A stretch of 64,000 bases of DNA, from assembly GCF_000006565.2 (NCBI RefSeq), contig NC_031478.1, forward strand, positions 5,976,212-6,040,211. The letters are read 5' to 3'. Of the stretch, positions 11,065 through 24,020 are shown in pieces; positions within the stretch are counted from its first letter, which is position 1, and each line of letters begins with the position of its first letter. This stretch comes from Toxoplasma gondii ME49. Taxonomy: Eukaryota; Apicomplexa; Conoidasida; Eucoccidiorida; Sarcocystidae. Position numbers and translations under genes: made by a program. The notes under the pieces are model-generated. The model was given only the letters and a program-made list of their open reading frames with translations. It was not told where the DNA came from and searched no databases.

Positions 11065-13169
11065 CTACTGGGCAGGTGCAGCGGATGCGGCTTGCTCCTG
11101 CTCGCCTGCACTTCTATCCATAGTGGAAGATCCAGACACTTGGGTTGTCTTCTGCTTCTTTTGGTAGTCCAAAATAGCGTGGCGGACTGCGTCTTCCGCC
11201 AATAGACTGCAGTGGACCTTAACAGGAGGCAAGTTGAGATACTCTGCACGCACGCAGAGGCACAGAAACGCAGGATGTTATGGACAACCGCCCTTGCGAA
11301 CTGGCATCTAAGACTTCAGCACTGTTTAGGACGAAACAGCTCATACGCGCTTCGACACTGCACACGGTAAAACGTGTAAACGCGCAGGGTCGTGTGCCTC
11401 TTTCCATGAGAAGGTGTCGATACCCATTTCGACATGCACTTACACAAACAGATAGGCGTAGAAGAATACGGAGAGTGGAACTAACTGATCCACCACACAT
11501 ACATCCCCAGCGGCATAAAAACACGAACCAACAGCCTAAGAAAGAATCCGGAACGGACACCCATCCCCACGCGAACTCGAAAACGAAGAATGCTACGCCT
11601 TCTCTCCAACCAAAATGTCCCATGGCGAGTTTGTTTAACGATAGCTGATACTCTGCTTTTCAAGTGCTTAAAGATCGATTCGCGTCCTCAAACCAGACAT
11701 GCACTTTCAACATACCGGCAATGTCCGTGTTTTTCAGCTTAAGGGCGTCATCGCATGTCTTGCCCTTGATGAGTTCCGTGGCGTAGGATGAAGAGGCAAT
11801 CGCACTCCCGCAACCGAATGTCTTGAAACGCGCATCTCTGATCTTGCCATCTTCGACTAGCACCTAATGCAGGACAAAACCCAGAGCATGTCACTATAGG
11901 CTTTTCTGTTTGTCCCGTCCGCGAATTTTTATCTGCACCTTTTGACAAAGCAGTCATACTACGATTCTCAACTCGGTGCATCCAAACTTACCTGTCTGTT
12001 CATCCCTACATGTACGTTTGTAGGCACACGCATACTTTCCAACATTATATATATATATATATATATTATACACACGTATATGAGCAAACATGAAACAACA
12101 CAGCACACCCTACGCAGATGATGTGTAATTAGCTTCATTGTGGTAGAGTTTCGGGACCACTCCAGTTGAGGACCTCAAAAGCTAGAGGTACACGACGGAT
12201 AGACAATCGAAACAATCTGCCTGATCTACGGTAACAACCACATCGCTGCATCTTTCCGCCACCCGCGCCCTTAACGCCATCGAAAGAAAACGCAGACAGC
12301 CGAAGCGTCAATTATAGACAAGGAGTTCTCTTATTTAGACGACGAAGAGGCGCACGGTAAGGCGCACCTGAAGCTTGATAACGTCGCCGCAAGCCGCCTT
12401 GCCAACAACCGCCGTCCCGACCTTGGACCTAGTCTCAGGGTCGGAAAGGTCAAAAGCGCCTGGTGAAAACAATAGACACCACAAAACCAACGAATCTAGT
12501 TCTAAGAACAAACCCGAAAATGATTCAGCCTCCAGATTCTCATGGTGCTAACTGCAGCTGGACATTTCTTCGAACCCCGTCGGACGTGGGGAGGGAAAGC
12601 AGTCAGCCTCACAGTCAGACTCCCAGGGATGAAGTCACAGGCATGACGAGGTGAATATACAGAACTACGCAGATGTACCAAAACATGTAAAACGTGCGTT
12701 GTCTCGGAAACTTCTTTACAGGTAGACACGAACCCATGGCGGCAAAATTCGTTTCGGCGCGTCTTCAGGGAGTCGTGCTGCCCACCGGTGTCGCCGCTAT
12801 CATTGCGGCACTGAATGCACAAAAGATGCTTGCATACCTATACATTTCGTAATATTGGTGTACTTTCCATAAATACACGAACAACAGGCAAACGTAACAC
12901 GAGCATGCATATCTGGGATTTTCCATACCTGCATTTTTGGGGTTGAAGAAATGCTCGTGGACTTTTTTGCTGTACCGTCGCAGTTGCTGCTGGCCACCCA
13001 ATCGAGGAAAGCCTTGCAACTGCGATGTTTTTGCGAATGCGCTCACACCTGCGCCATAAGCGGTAGAGAGGAAGCAGGGGCTGGCAAGAGCAACGAAGCG
13101 CCTCTGACTCTGATGAAAAGTCCATTTTTCTGCTGTGCAAAAGAGCGGTCGAACGCGTGCCAGCGCCAT
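11065..13169 (-). CDS. ISU1: Iron-sulfur cluster assembly scaffold IscU/ISU1, mitochondrial
   Basis: Four exons on the minus strand: 13169-12929, 12459-12368, 11863-11716, 11243-11065, with phases 1, 0, 1. They give 219 residues ending at TAG 11065. The start is the ATG at 13169 (MALARV); the frame extends upstream only to a TTG. Residues 1-67 are Arg/Ser/Ala-rich with RRYS before [12 protein letters not shown], a good mitochondrial presequence with an R-3-type cleavage site. The three scaffold Cys and the Asp are present: AACGD (C104, D106), [11 protein letters not shown] (C129) and HCS (C172). The LPPVK motif bound by the mitochondrial Hsp70 partner and the DYQKKQ helix are also present. 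IscU proteins assemble a [2Fe-2S] cluster from NFS1-derived sulfur in the mitochondrial matrix (family knowledge). A 28-residue Ser/Ala/Gln-rich C-terminal extension follows DYQKKQ. A TA microsatellite lies in the second intron. Confidence 0.95.
12043..12070. repeat. TA microsatellite in ISU1 intron 2
   Basis: An almost pure (TA)n run between the ISU1 exons ending at 12368 and starting at 11863. It is non-coding. Confidence 0.85.
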
Positions 13170-15042
13170 GGGTGATTGATTGCCCGCAGTTCTGAGACAA
13201 GTGGATCTAGAGACGACAGACGCCAAAAGAATGCCGAAAACGGAAGTTTCGCACGGGAAATTTGCGAGAGAAACGATTGAAGATTGAGGTTAGAAAATGT
13301 TTGCACTGGGTAAAGAAGAAAAACACATGCTCGACGTACGAAAAGGGTCCCTCAAAGCGACACTGCCGGTGCGACGACAAGGAATCAAAGTGAGTTGAGA
13401 AACTCCTCTTTTTGCCTGAACAACATATAATGGAGTGAAGCGTGTCAACGTTAGTTAAACTCTTTCAACAGCTGATAGGCTTCCCTGTTGGAATTCGGAA
13501 AAGAACTTTACGCATCCATTTGCGCTACGGTGCGCTGACACGGACCGCGGTGTGAGAGTCAGGTCTCCCACAAGGTATTGCCCTTGTTATTTTTTGTTGA
13601 GAAGACATCGGGTTTTGATTACTTTTTTGTCAACTCGTATCAATCTTTGGTTAAGAATAACTTTCGCCTCGGTAAGTATCTAAAAGTGGGGTTAACCCCA
13701 TTTGCTTTCGAAAGGAGCTACTTCGTCAGCCTCCGACAGCTCCGCAGAAAATCTGCCAACTATAAACGCATTTACGCTTGCTTGACTGAGCAGAACAGAT
13801 AGGATACGGACATCTAAACTGCTTTAGTCTATTTACAGTGTCACGTACTAGGAGACGTATCCAGTTCCGCTGTTTACAAACGCACTTTTCACAGACATTG
13901 CAGCCAGGGGCAGGACAGTGCGGGGGGCACTTGTTTTACAGAATGGAAATTTCCAAGAGACTTACCAACAGACTATGAAGGCAGACAAAGACATTTCAGA
14001 CTCGCGTTTCTCACGAGTGCTTGCACTTCTGGATCCTCCCCACATGTTCGAAAACATCTCAAGAATCCAAGCTTGTAAGAGAGTACGCAGTTGTCTGCTA
14101 GTGCCAGAGATAGGCTTCCACGTCACGAATGAGGGCTTTCTGGGGAGCTCGTTGTGAACGAATTTTTGCGCAGACATTTTTTGGCCAATGCTGTATCAAG
14201 AAGAAAGCCCTAGATGTCATTTCTGTGTTTCACGCAGATTCCCAGACTTTTAGCACAGGCAATACCCGAAATACCGGAGCACATGTTTCTTTATGGCTGG
14301 ATGCTAGACATTTGTTAATTTTGTTTGCTAACGTCGAACACTCGGGCTGAAAGCTCGAGTGAGGCTTATTCGAATCAGTGACTGCAGCTTATCCTGGGTT
14401 TTGCAACATGCCAGTGAAAGAGCATAGACATGCGCTATTGCTTCTTACAACTTTTTACCATATACATCTATATGTATGTAGACAGACGTGTGTGTATAAA
14501 CAGGAGGATACAACATATCTAAGTGTATGGGAACCCTCCTAGGTGTCTCGTTGGCACTTCCTTTATGGTTTTGAAATGTACTAGGAAGTCGCAAATTTTG
14601 AGCGTGTGCTGTTGGTGTGTGGCTGGTCACTTCGGAATCGAATTGATTTCTGAATAACACCGAAAAGACCCAGGGACTCTGAATCTCCAGAAGGACGCAA
14701 ACGTCCCGCTAGTAGGCTCGCACTGCTGCTAGGGACCACATAACGTATTCTAAGGTGTTGTGGCCTTCTGTGCGACGTGGCGCACCAACGCGCGGTTGAC
14801 ACAAAAGCGCGGCTTCCAAGGAGTCGGAGGAAAGAATCTCAATTCACAGAAACAGAGGACTCCAATCAGTTAGCCGTGGCCATCTGCAGTCAGTAGCTCG
14901 AAAACCCCTCCGTACACACTTGGCATCTCATGAACGAGACAGAATATAAGACATCACACCAAATGAAATGCACTCTTCCCTTCATCTGGCCCATGAGGTG
15001 CCACGAGGACAAACAATTTGAGTGTGGAACCAAGTGGACTTC
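13170..15042. other. Spacer between the LCMT1 stop and the ISU1 start
   Basis: About 1.9 kb with no supported gene. It must hold the LCMT1 3' untranslated region and the ISU1 promoter and 5' untranslated region. The frames at 13578-13802 and 13918-14157 have no family resemblance. No convincing promoter element was found by eye. Confidence 0.5.
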
Positions 15043-18000
15043 TTAATTCATGCCTTCGTAGATCTGCTTCAGGCGCGGCAGGGTCATCTTCTCGTTGCCA
15101 TTTCGTCCATGTTCACACTGCACGCAGAAACAAAGAGACGAAAGTTATTTCATCGTTGCCACATCCCTGTCTTCAGCAAACCTACAGGCGTCACCAGGCC
15201 AAGGCGAGCTCGGTCTGTCTCCATTGCACGTTTTCTTTCGTTGGCTTCTTCTCTCCAGAACGCCTTTCAGCAAAATCTCAAGACCAGTAAAGTCTGAACT
15301 CGACGAACTCTTCACAACTGTCGATTCTTCCTCTATTCCCGTACCATTCTGCCTGCCCCGGCCTTCTGCCTCCGACGCAGCCATCGCCGGTCAAACGCCC
15401 AAAACTGCCTTCCTGCTGCAGAACACCAGGTCTGACATGCATGCAAAAAACGCTAACGTTGTGCCGTCTCGACAGCACAAAGATGCCCTTCTAACACTTA
15501 CACGGTAAACACTCCCCCTTTGAGAACTCTGCCCCACTGCGTTCTTCGCCTACCTGCACAGGGTCACTGACAGCGACCGCAATCGAGTAGTGAGCCTGAA
15601 TCAGTCGCCATTCCTCCAGTTCATCAAACAGTTCCAGCCGCTGAAAGGATGGAGCACACGCGGTGGAAAAATCCAAAACGGGAGAAGAGAAATACGAGGA
15701 AAAGCCAAAACGAGGGACATGAAACGAGCAAAATTTCTCCACGCATCGGTTCACACAAGCAGTTGTTTCTTCTAAGCAAGCGCCGCAGCGATCCTTGTGC
15801 AAGTACGACTCAACATCTTTAGCCTGTGACTATGAAATTCCACTTTCGCGACGAAGAACTTTTGACTTAAACGCCTCGTATTCTTTGTTAGATAAATGGG
15901 GCTCCCATAATCACGAAAATAGTCACCGCTTTTTGTGGTTCTGCGCGAAAGGAGAAACAAAAGTTCTCCCGGCTGAAACCGATGATCGATTGCATCTCGT
16001 AGCTGTCTCCACCCGAGGAAGTGCTAAGGCAATTATATACCGAGGTAAAGTCAAGAAGCCCTCAAGCTGCGTCTGAAGTACTTTCGAAACGATAAGAAAA
16101 ACTGGACGAACGCATGCATGAGGCCTTTGCTCCCCACTTGTCTGAACCTACCTGGACGCGTTGCGTCTCCTCCCGGGGCAAAAACTTGTCGTACACCGTG
16201 TTCATATCAGCCACGGACGAGGCGGACCAGCCGAGGTTGATATATCTGAAAGACAGCGATGGACAGCAAGCGACCATAAGACTGAAAGAGAAAATAAATG
16301 CAACTGCTCAATCGTTCACACGAAGACGGCAACGAAAAAATCGACTTCTGTCTCTTCTACTCGCCTGCGCCTTCCCGTCGGCATCTAGCTGCTGAGACAG
16401 TCTCAACACCGACACATATTGTTCGAGTTATAGAAACGTTTACGTCTCCGAGCACACAAGCACGCCCTAGCAACGCTGAGTCGATATCTTCAAGAGGAAG
16501 ATAACCACGGTATGCAAAGACCCTACAAGTTGCCGTCTTTATCCCCGCGAACAGCCGAAACCCGACATTGTGTGATCGGAACCCCGGATCCTACCTCTGC
16601 TTCTGTGCCTGGAGAGTTGGGTAGTCGAAGATGGTCATGAGGGGACAACCGCGCGTCTGTAGGCCCACCAATACCGTTGACAAGGTTCCTCTTACGAAAA
16701 CATCCAAGTGAACACTCACGTCGAAACGGATTCATCTGCATGGCTGTACAGTGACCAGTGACAACTTAAACCCAATGCTCACAATGGCATCCACAGGTGT
16801 CTACGCGAATATACACGAAATTCCCCTACACACGTATTTCACCACACAGACGGACACCTGGAATGTAAAATGCCAGTCACACTCCGCACTCGACATCGGC
16901 AGCAGGTGGGGATGTGGGTGTCTCCTACTATACACTTGTGTGTTTCTACACACAAAAGAATAGACTGACACCATGCTCTTTCTGCCCCGTTCTATCGAGA
17001 CTAACCTGCAGGTTTTTCACCATGGTTCGGCCAAACGCGTCATCCGGGTTCAACTGAAAAACACACGAGTCGCAGAGAGTGTGACGGTATTGCATGCCTG
17101 TTGTCTGCTCATTCAAACACCCCATGGTTGCATGAACACGGATCCGCGGAAGCAAACTCAGTTCCGTCCTCCAAACACGCTTGTGGCAGCTAGCGCACAG
17201 ACCTAGGAGCTACCTATCTCTCTCGCATATCTATGAAAGCTGCGACAATGAAAATGATGTGTAGTCCCTAGAATTTCACTGGTGTGAGTGGAAAGAAGGA
17301 TTGCCAAGTTCTCTGTACATCCTTCCCCTTCTCCCCCCCTCCCCCCACCGACGGACAGGCTAGGCGGGGCTTAGCATCCCAGAGTCACGCGGAACACCCC
17401 TGCTTTGTACAGTAGTTAAAAACTAGTATTGGACAAAGAGACACGATTCCTTCCGACAAAAAGAATATGCTTTCTGGAGGAAATCCATATTCAGTGTGCC
17501 TCCGCAGGGGCATTTTCCACAGAGACACACAGCCATTCGCGCCCCTGTCCACTGTTTTCTCTGTTACCTGTTCGTACACCGCCACGACACTGGGAGCGGA
17601 TTTCACGGCTTTGGCAGCCCAGCGGAGGACCTGTCAGCAGAGAAGAAAAACGCAACAATGTAAATGCGAGGAAACGCGCCACGGGCGAACCCCGCCACCG
17701 ACTCGTACGACAGTGCAGTTTTCTACATAATTTCCAGGGTTCCTCCGAAGGCCCAGAAACGCTCTCTACATTGTTGATACCGGCTTTGTACGCAGGATAC
17801 GGAACGCTACAAACCTTGACAGGTACTTTTTTCACACTGTATTGACGGGTACATTTCATCGGTGGCTGAGAGGTTTAGAGCACCCATCTGCTAGTTTGAC
17901 AAGCCCGTGAGAAATAGATCCACGATCGCAACCCCAGGTGTTGCAAGTGTAGAGAAAGAGGTTCACTTCTCGAAGCCAGTGACAGAGATGCTCCCACGAA

Positions 18001-21000
18001 GCCTTACCGCGTCGGCTTCAGGAGTGTTCATGTAGACGAGAACGCATTCGCTGAGGAAGAACGTTGGCAGGCTGCAAGCCAGAAAACCAAGCAGGACGGT
18101 CAGCGAGAAAGCGGCACTCGAGCAACGCAGAATTCAACCAGACACAGGCTGCGTTAGAATTTCTCCCTGATTGAAAACTGTCTGGCCACAACACGCACGG
18201 AATCGGTGGCGAGCTGCCGGCTAGCACGGAAAGAACTCGGTGAAATCCAAAACCTCCCCTTCCCCATCCCGCCCTCCCCTCTTGTTTCTTAAAAAAACAA
18301 CCCGTGCACCGCGTGTCTTACTCGTCGCGAAATCCCTTCTTCTTCAGGGCTGACTCGACACTCTGTACATCTCGCAGGTCAGCTCCGATCTGAACAAAGA
18401 AGATGAAAAACAGTTTCTCGTTCGTGTTCCACATGTGTCTGACCCTCTGCAGTGTCCCCTTGGTCCACTGGGATCCACGGCGAAACCATAAATGCGCGTG
18501 CTCGTCCACGTTTTTGAGGGTTTGTCTGAAAACCAGCGTGCGGACGCACCACGCTAAATAAGCTTGGACAGAAGACAAGGACGCAACGGGAAGTCCACCC
18601 AACTCACACCAACAGGTCTCTTGAACTGTGTCATGATACGCAGCTGCGCAAAGGTAAGTCCACCGCGTGTCTGGCCCTCCAAAAAACAACAGCACGCCAC
18701 CTCTGGATATCTCTGTGTCGGAAGGCTCGTCGGGCTTTCCTGACCGCCGCACGGGGAAAGAAGCGGATGCTTCCCCGAAGCTCGACCTTCCTCCTCGACA
18801 GATTGGCACAGATGTCCAGGGCCACAGTGCGACACAGACAACAATGGGGGGACGGAGCAGCGCTTCCGTCTCTGGCTTCCACAGTGTCTCGACACAGGAA
18901 AAACAGTCTCCGGAGTGCATCTTCTAGTTGCACATTTTCTTCTGTGACTCGTTCGCCCCTCAGAGAGAACAGACACGTCGCGACCGGCGGGTTCTCACCA
19001 AAGCATATTTTCCCGTGTTGAGGCCGACACCCTCTCCCGCATGGCTCTCTGCAGCGACACCTGCAGAGAGAGAAGCAGGGAAACGAACGCAGAGGAAGCG
19101 AAACCTTAGGAGCTCTTGAGTGATGGTTATCCCCCAGAACAGGCGTGTCTCGACTTCGTTGCCTCGGTGTACATACACCGAGCCACGAATGAACGGTGGA
19201 GACGTTACATCTTACGAAGACGTTGCACATCTCGGGAACTGGTGCATACGCGAGGTAGTAGGAAGTCGGCATGCATACGAGGTCAAAACAGGACGTACGG
19301 ACGAGGTCTGGTCAGTGGACAGTCCACAGTTTTCAGGACCGCTAAACACGCACGCGCTCCTTGCCATAACAATTCTCCTAAGCATTCACAAGTCGAGTGC
19401 TGAGACACACTTCAGTCTTTGTTGCTGTTTCCAACCACACAACACGCAGTGTCTCGCTTTCTGTGTCTCGACGAAATCAGTGTCGCGACATGCCTGTGTT
19501 CGTCCAGGAGCACGTCAGCACACCCTCGGGCGCCAGGTGACGCCTCGACGCAAGAAGCACTACACAGACAGCAACTTTTCTACGGCGCTGGGAAATAGAG
19601 AATAAATTGCAGTGGGTTCTCTGCCAGAGACGCTGCTGAGGCAACGGGTCTTACTATGAAAGTCGGCGGGCGAGGAAGGCGCGATCTTCTTCCAGAGATC
19701 GGGGTTGCTGAACGAGACACAAAGAGACAGAAGCGACAGCACAGAGTGCAGCTGCCTCTCTGCGATCTGAGTGTCCTCTTGAGACCGCTGGAGACGAAGG
19801 TAGGTCTCGGCACTTTAGACACATCGGCAAACGTTTCAACTAGAAAGACCGGATCCCCTACGAAAAAAAGCACGTTCTTCTGTCTCCTGTGTGCGGCAAA
19901 GCGACTACGAAGACTGAAACAAGCCACTCCACGCCTCGCACGCCAGGCGAGGTGTCTAGACTCTGCTCCTGCTTTCTGCGTTTCTCTTACTGGCGCAGGA
20001 TGCATTCTTTGACTGCAGCCACCTCGCTGAAGTCCACTTCGAACACCTTTATGTTTTTATACCGTTCCTACAGAACAGATTCAGCCCCGCACATGTCCAC
20101 CAATAAAGTCAACGTCCTTCAGCTCTATCCAACACTCTCGCTCGCGGATGAACTCGACACGACAGACCGTCCAAAAGGCCCGCGCTACAGACACACGCAT
20201 CTCCACGGTTTTCTGTCTGGAGACACAAAGCCGATTGCCTTCGCCTGTGCTCTTCGGCCCTATACCCAAAGCGATGCACAGATCTGTAGCCGACGGCGGC
20301 CAGGTGGACTTACAGCCAGCCAGAAGTACAAGGTGTCCATGCCGGCGCCGAAATTTACGAATTGAACGGGTGGATTGTCAATGGGCCACTCAGTCGGAAG
20401 AGGACCTTTTTCGTATCCAGCAGCGCGTCTTTCTATCTCCACAGCAGACAAAAAGACTGAAGAACTCGGCGGCTGGCTTTGACTGCGGTAGAGACTGGAC
20501 ATATCTCTGTACTGGGAGCACACATCGTCGACGAAAATGGCGAGGAGCTGGCGAATCGCCGCGACGCGGGAAAAGTAGCCTAAATAGGGAAACGGAGAAG
20601 GCGGCAACTAAACGCGACCACTACAAGAGTCATGAAAAGCCGATAATGTGACACCGCTTTCTGTGCACTTGCCTCAATGCCCGTAACATTGCGAGGATTG
20701 CCGCACGACCCTCTGGCATCCTTTCCTGAGACCTATGGAGGAACAGCCTCTCTTCTTTGACTGGCACTGGAACTCGTGACCCCAAAAACGTTGCAGATTC
20801 CGTTAAGCACACAAGTGCGTGACCTCCTCACCGGATACAGGCAGCTGAGACAGCAACTCCCGTTCGTTTGGGATTTGCAGGTCGGGAATAGAGGAATTTT
20901 TCTCTTTAGTGTGGACCCCTTCCTCTTGGGGCAGAAAGACTGCCTGGTTCCCCTTCGTCCTGATACGTGTATATATATATATATATAGATATGATACGGA

Positions 21001-21577
21001 TATATATATATATATTCATATATATGTATAGTTATATATGTATAATGATGTATTCCTATATCTACATAAATACGCTAACAGATGAAAGTGTAAGCGGTTT
21101 CAAAGGGCGTTTTCTGAACACGAACAGGGAGGTTATCGTAAAGGCGTTTGAACGATGAGCTCTCGAGGCATGCAGGCATCTGGCATTTTAAAAGCAGATC
21201 GCTGAAGATGTGTGTTTGGTGTCTTAGTAAGCCTACGAAGGCTGACCTCGATTGATGAGTGGTGCGCGTCGCGTTCGCTTTTTGACGAAGAAGGGGAGCG
21301 AATCGTCCCGGTAATAGTTCAGAAGAACAGCACTCAGCTTGCTGCTTGCAGCGTCATCTGTAGTGGCCTGAAGTGCTGAGTCTTCGCTGCTGTACAGACA
21401 CAAGGGAGGGAGTTGCCTTTCAGGCTGTTGGTTGCCCTGGACAGGCGTAGCATACGGGTCAGGGCCTCTGGCTGGTGAGTTTTCCTGCTGAAGGAAGAAG
21501 GCCGCATTGAAGGGACGAGCAGATGGCGGTTGTCTTGGTCTCCCCTGCGAAGGGGGAGACGATAAATAAGACGACAT
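15043..21577 (-). CDS. LCMT1: Leucine carboxyl methyltransferase 1 (PP2A methyltransferase, PPM1/LCMT1)
   Basis: Twelve minus-strand exons were placed by phase and family similarity: 21577-21247, 20579-20314, 20046-19991, 19707-19655, 18389-18322, 18071-18008, 17630-17568, 17053-17006, 16656-16595, 16245-16152, 15640-15554, 15117-15043. One more exon is needed between 19655 and 18389; 19307-19216 fits both phases but its sequence is unconvincing. The start is the ATG at 21577 (MSSYLS). Residues 1-70 are a Pro/Gln-rich extension, then come the family segment LSAVLLNYYRDD, INRGYFSRV, the SAM-binding motif NFGAGMDT (about 187-192), FEVDF, IGADLRD, the SECVLVYM strand, LGWSASSVADMN, LELFDELEEW, and a short C-terminus. 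The enzyme methylates the C-terminal Leu carboxylate of the PP2A catalytic subunit in the cytosol, steering B-subunit choice (family knowledge). All core motifs are intact, so it is probably active. Intron 1 carries an AT-rich microsatellite. Confidence 0.93.
20968..21057. repeat. AT/TATATG microsatellite in LCMT1 intron 1
   Basis: Runs of TATATATA broken by GATA, CATA and GTATA words, between the first two LCMT1 exons. No coding potential is seen on either strand apart from the Tyr/Ile-rich frames such repeats always give. Confidence 0.75.
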
Positions 21578-24020
21578 AATTATCTCGTGTGCTCGGGCGT
21601 GACTGATCACTGAGACACGCGACTCATTCACGCCCACGATAAAGACACTGCAGGCCTTCTTCCAAAATAACGTGCACCACCCGAAGGAGAGGGAGGACGA
21701 ATTGACGAAGAAGCAGACCGCAGCTCTCGGGGAAATGAACACGGCCGCGAAACGGTATGCAGCTGAAGCAGAGTGGAGGCCGGACAGAGCAGTTCATCAG
21801 CGAGAGTCTCGCTCGACACACCGGTGTTGTCCAGCAGAAACGCCTTCAAACCGTCCAGAATGTCTGCAGAGAACTCCGCACATAGGAAGATGACAAGAAT
21901 GACAACTTTGTAGGGAGAGAAAAAGGGCCGCCACCTACGAGCGATGTGAGACGGGACAAGGGAGACAGGGCATATTACAGTGCAGCTATGGGAAATGGAC
22001 GAAAAGTCCCCACCCAAAACGTGAGGTAATTGCTACCTGCAGACGCTATTCTGGAGTTAGGATGTTAACGGGGGTATATTCTGTTCAATCCGGGAATTCG
22101 ACGCGCTTCCGTGGGTCAGAAGCCGGATCAGCTGGAGGCCACTCGTGCCGGGACCGCAGACACACGGTGGAGTGTACCCTCCGGGAGATGTGTGTTCCCG
22201 AGGCTACATTGAGGATGATTCTCTGATCTCTCGGGATGGACGAGGGAGTGGAGGGTAAGTGAAACGCCACAACGAAATCCTGAGCAGAACATTACCCTGC
22301 TAGGAGGTTCGGAGCACGAAGGAAAAGGGCACTTGACTTGGCGTTACCACCCTTTCAGAATCTCTCAGTGCTCCGTAAAAACAGCAGACTAAGGTACCAT
22401 CCGAAAGCTTGTTGGGAAACACAAAACAACGCGCGAATCTCAGCAGAACGCGTTAAACCAAGAACGGAAAAACGGAGCATCGAACTCCCAGCAGAGTCAG
22501 CGAACATGCATGCTCCCGTTGCATGCCGCCACTGGCAGGCACTCGCAAGGACGGCTCAACACGCGTCGCAGGACGGCAGCACAGAGCATTTTGTTTTCGC
22601 TAACAGACAGGGGGAAACCAGTGCATTCTCTGGTGGTCTCCGCTAGTGCGAGGAAAAGATTCGGTGATGAATGCGAAGTGCGGTCTCGACAGGCCAGATG
22701 GCGCTGTTTTGAGTTGTCGAAGACAGGCGTTGCTCGGTCGCTGTGCCCGCACAACCAATGCAGTTCCAACTGGTAGCAGGTGCCACCCTCGACTGGGCAA
22801 GAGCAGTACGCGAATCAAGCAGTATCCAAGAGGCGAAAAAGATGCATACAAAGTTCATTGCTGGCCATGAAGTCCATCAACACGGAGTTCAGTGAATAGT
22901 CAAGATCTGATGGCCGCTAGATAACGCGTGCGGCTTTACCCTGTTACGACGGTCGACAGGCCGCAAGTTGTCGCAGCTGGTCTCTTGAGAGCAGCTGCAG
23001 AAAACATGCGAAAGCCGAATTTACCTGCAGACTCGTATATCTGCAGACCTACCCATGGATAACTGCAAGCTCTTGATCGCGATGCACCGAAGTACAATAC
23101 CAGGTTGAAGCCAGCATATCGTCTAGACGGGTACCGCAGGAAGGTGCCATTCTCGCTACATACAGGGTTTTAGAGTCTGGAGGCGAACTCTAGTGAAACA
23201 GCCGTACTCATGACAGGAAAACAAACGAAGTAGTACCCAGGCGAAAGCGTCACAACGAAATCATGGTTGCTTCAGTGCTCGAGCATGGCGATGCCTGGCC
23301 GCCCTTCAATCCTTCAGTCCTGAAAATCCCCTCCCTCTTATTCGTGGCCAGAGCAGAACCAGGAGAACAATGTTCATTCTCATGCAGCTAATAGAGCAGA
23401 AACACCGCTTTGGTGGTGCCACAAACCAGAGCCACTGCGCGTATTCGTGTCATTTCGAAAATCGGCACTACACACATCTTCGTTCCTTCGCACGGCAGAC
23501 TCTTCACACATATTGAACGTATTACTACCAGGCTTACTTTCATTAACAAAGGACAACCTCGAGAAATGGACAGAAACGCTTTCTCAAAAAAGCTCAGAGA
23601 CCTGGAGAGTGTATCCGCAGCTGTTCGGAGCGTTCGGAGTCCTCGCACTGTGCATGGTGTCCCGCCACACAAGGTGAGAAGACTCACAGTTCAGCCATTC
23701 TTCCTCTCCTCGTTTCATCGATCCGCATCTATCCGAAACAAGGCTGTATGTGCTGAAACACTCTTAACTCACTCCGCGGACACGCACTTCACGCACATGT
23801 TCCTGGTTGTTTACAGGTTGTTTTTGAGAGACCTGTTTACTTCGGCTTTTTTGTATAGCTGACCACACGTCCCAGTTTCACCGTTTGTCATACATGGGAT
23901 GGAAATATGTTGCGATCTGAAATATTACACCGACGCTGTCACGCATTAATTCCCTCACACTGGCTTGTCATGACCAGGAACTCCCAAGGTCAGGGGTATT
24001 TAGGTCTTCCAAAGTCAGGC
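21578..24020. other. Spacer between the A2 3' end and the LCMT1 start
   Basis: About 2.4 kb. The minus-strand open frame at 21628-22017 lies immediately upstream of the LCMT1 ATG and is probably its 5' untranslated region. Frames at 22338-22870 (both strands) and 23388-23862 overlap one another antisense and show no family resemblance. I see no gene here. Confidence 0.5.

Noticed and set aside
10839..11253. Overlapping frames around ISU1 exon 4
   Set aside because: They are shadow frames; only the exon with LPPVKVHCS has family support.
13170..13226. Upstream extension of the ISU1 frame
   Set aside because: The extension begins with TTG, not ATG; the first ATG is at 13169 and already gives a full presequence.
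15145..15384. Minus-strand frame with a Ser-rich segment, considered as the last LCMT1 exon
   Set aside because: The exon 15117-15043 fits phase and resembles the family C-terminus (GNEKMTLPRLKQIYEGMN) better.
20630..20812. Minus-strand frame with ERMPEGRAAILAMLRALRQ
   Set aside because: It looks exon-like but lies in LCMT1 intron 1; joining 21247 to 20579 directly gives the continuous family sequence INRGYFSRV.
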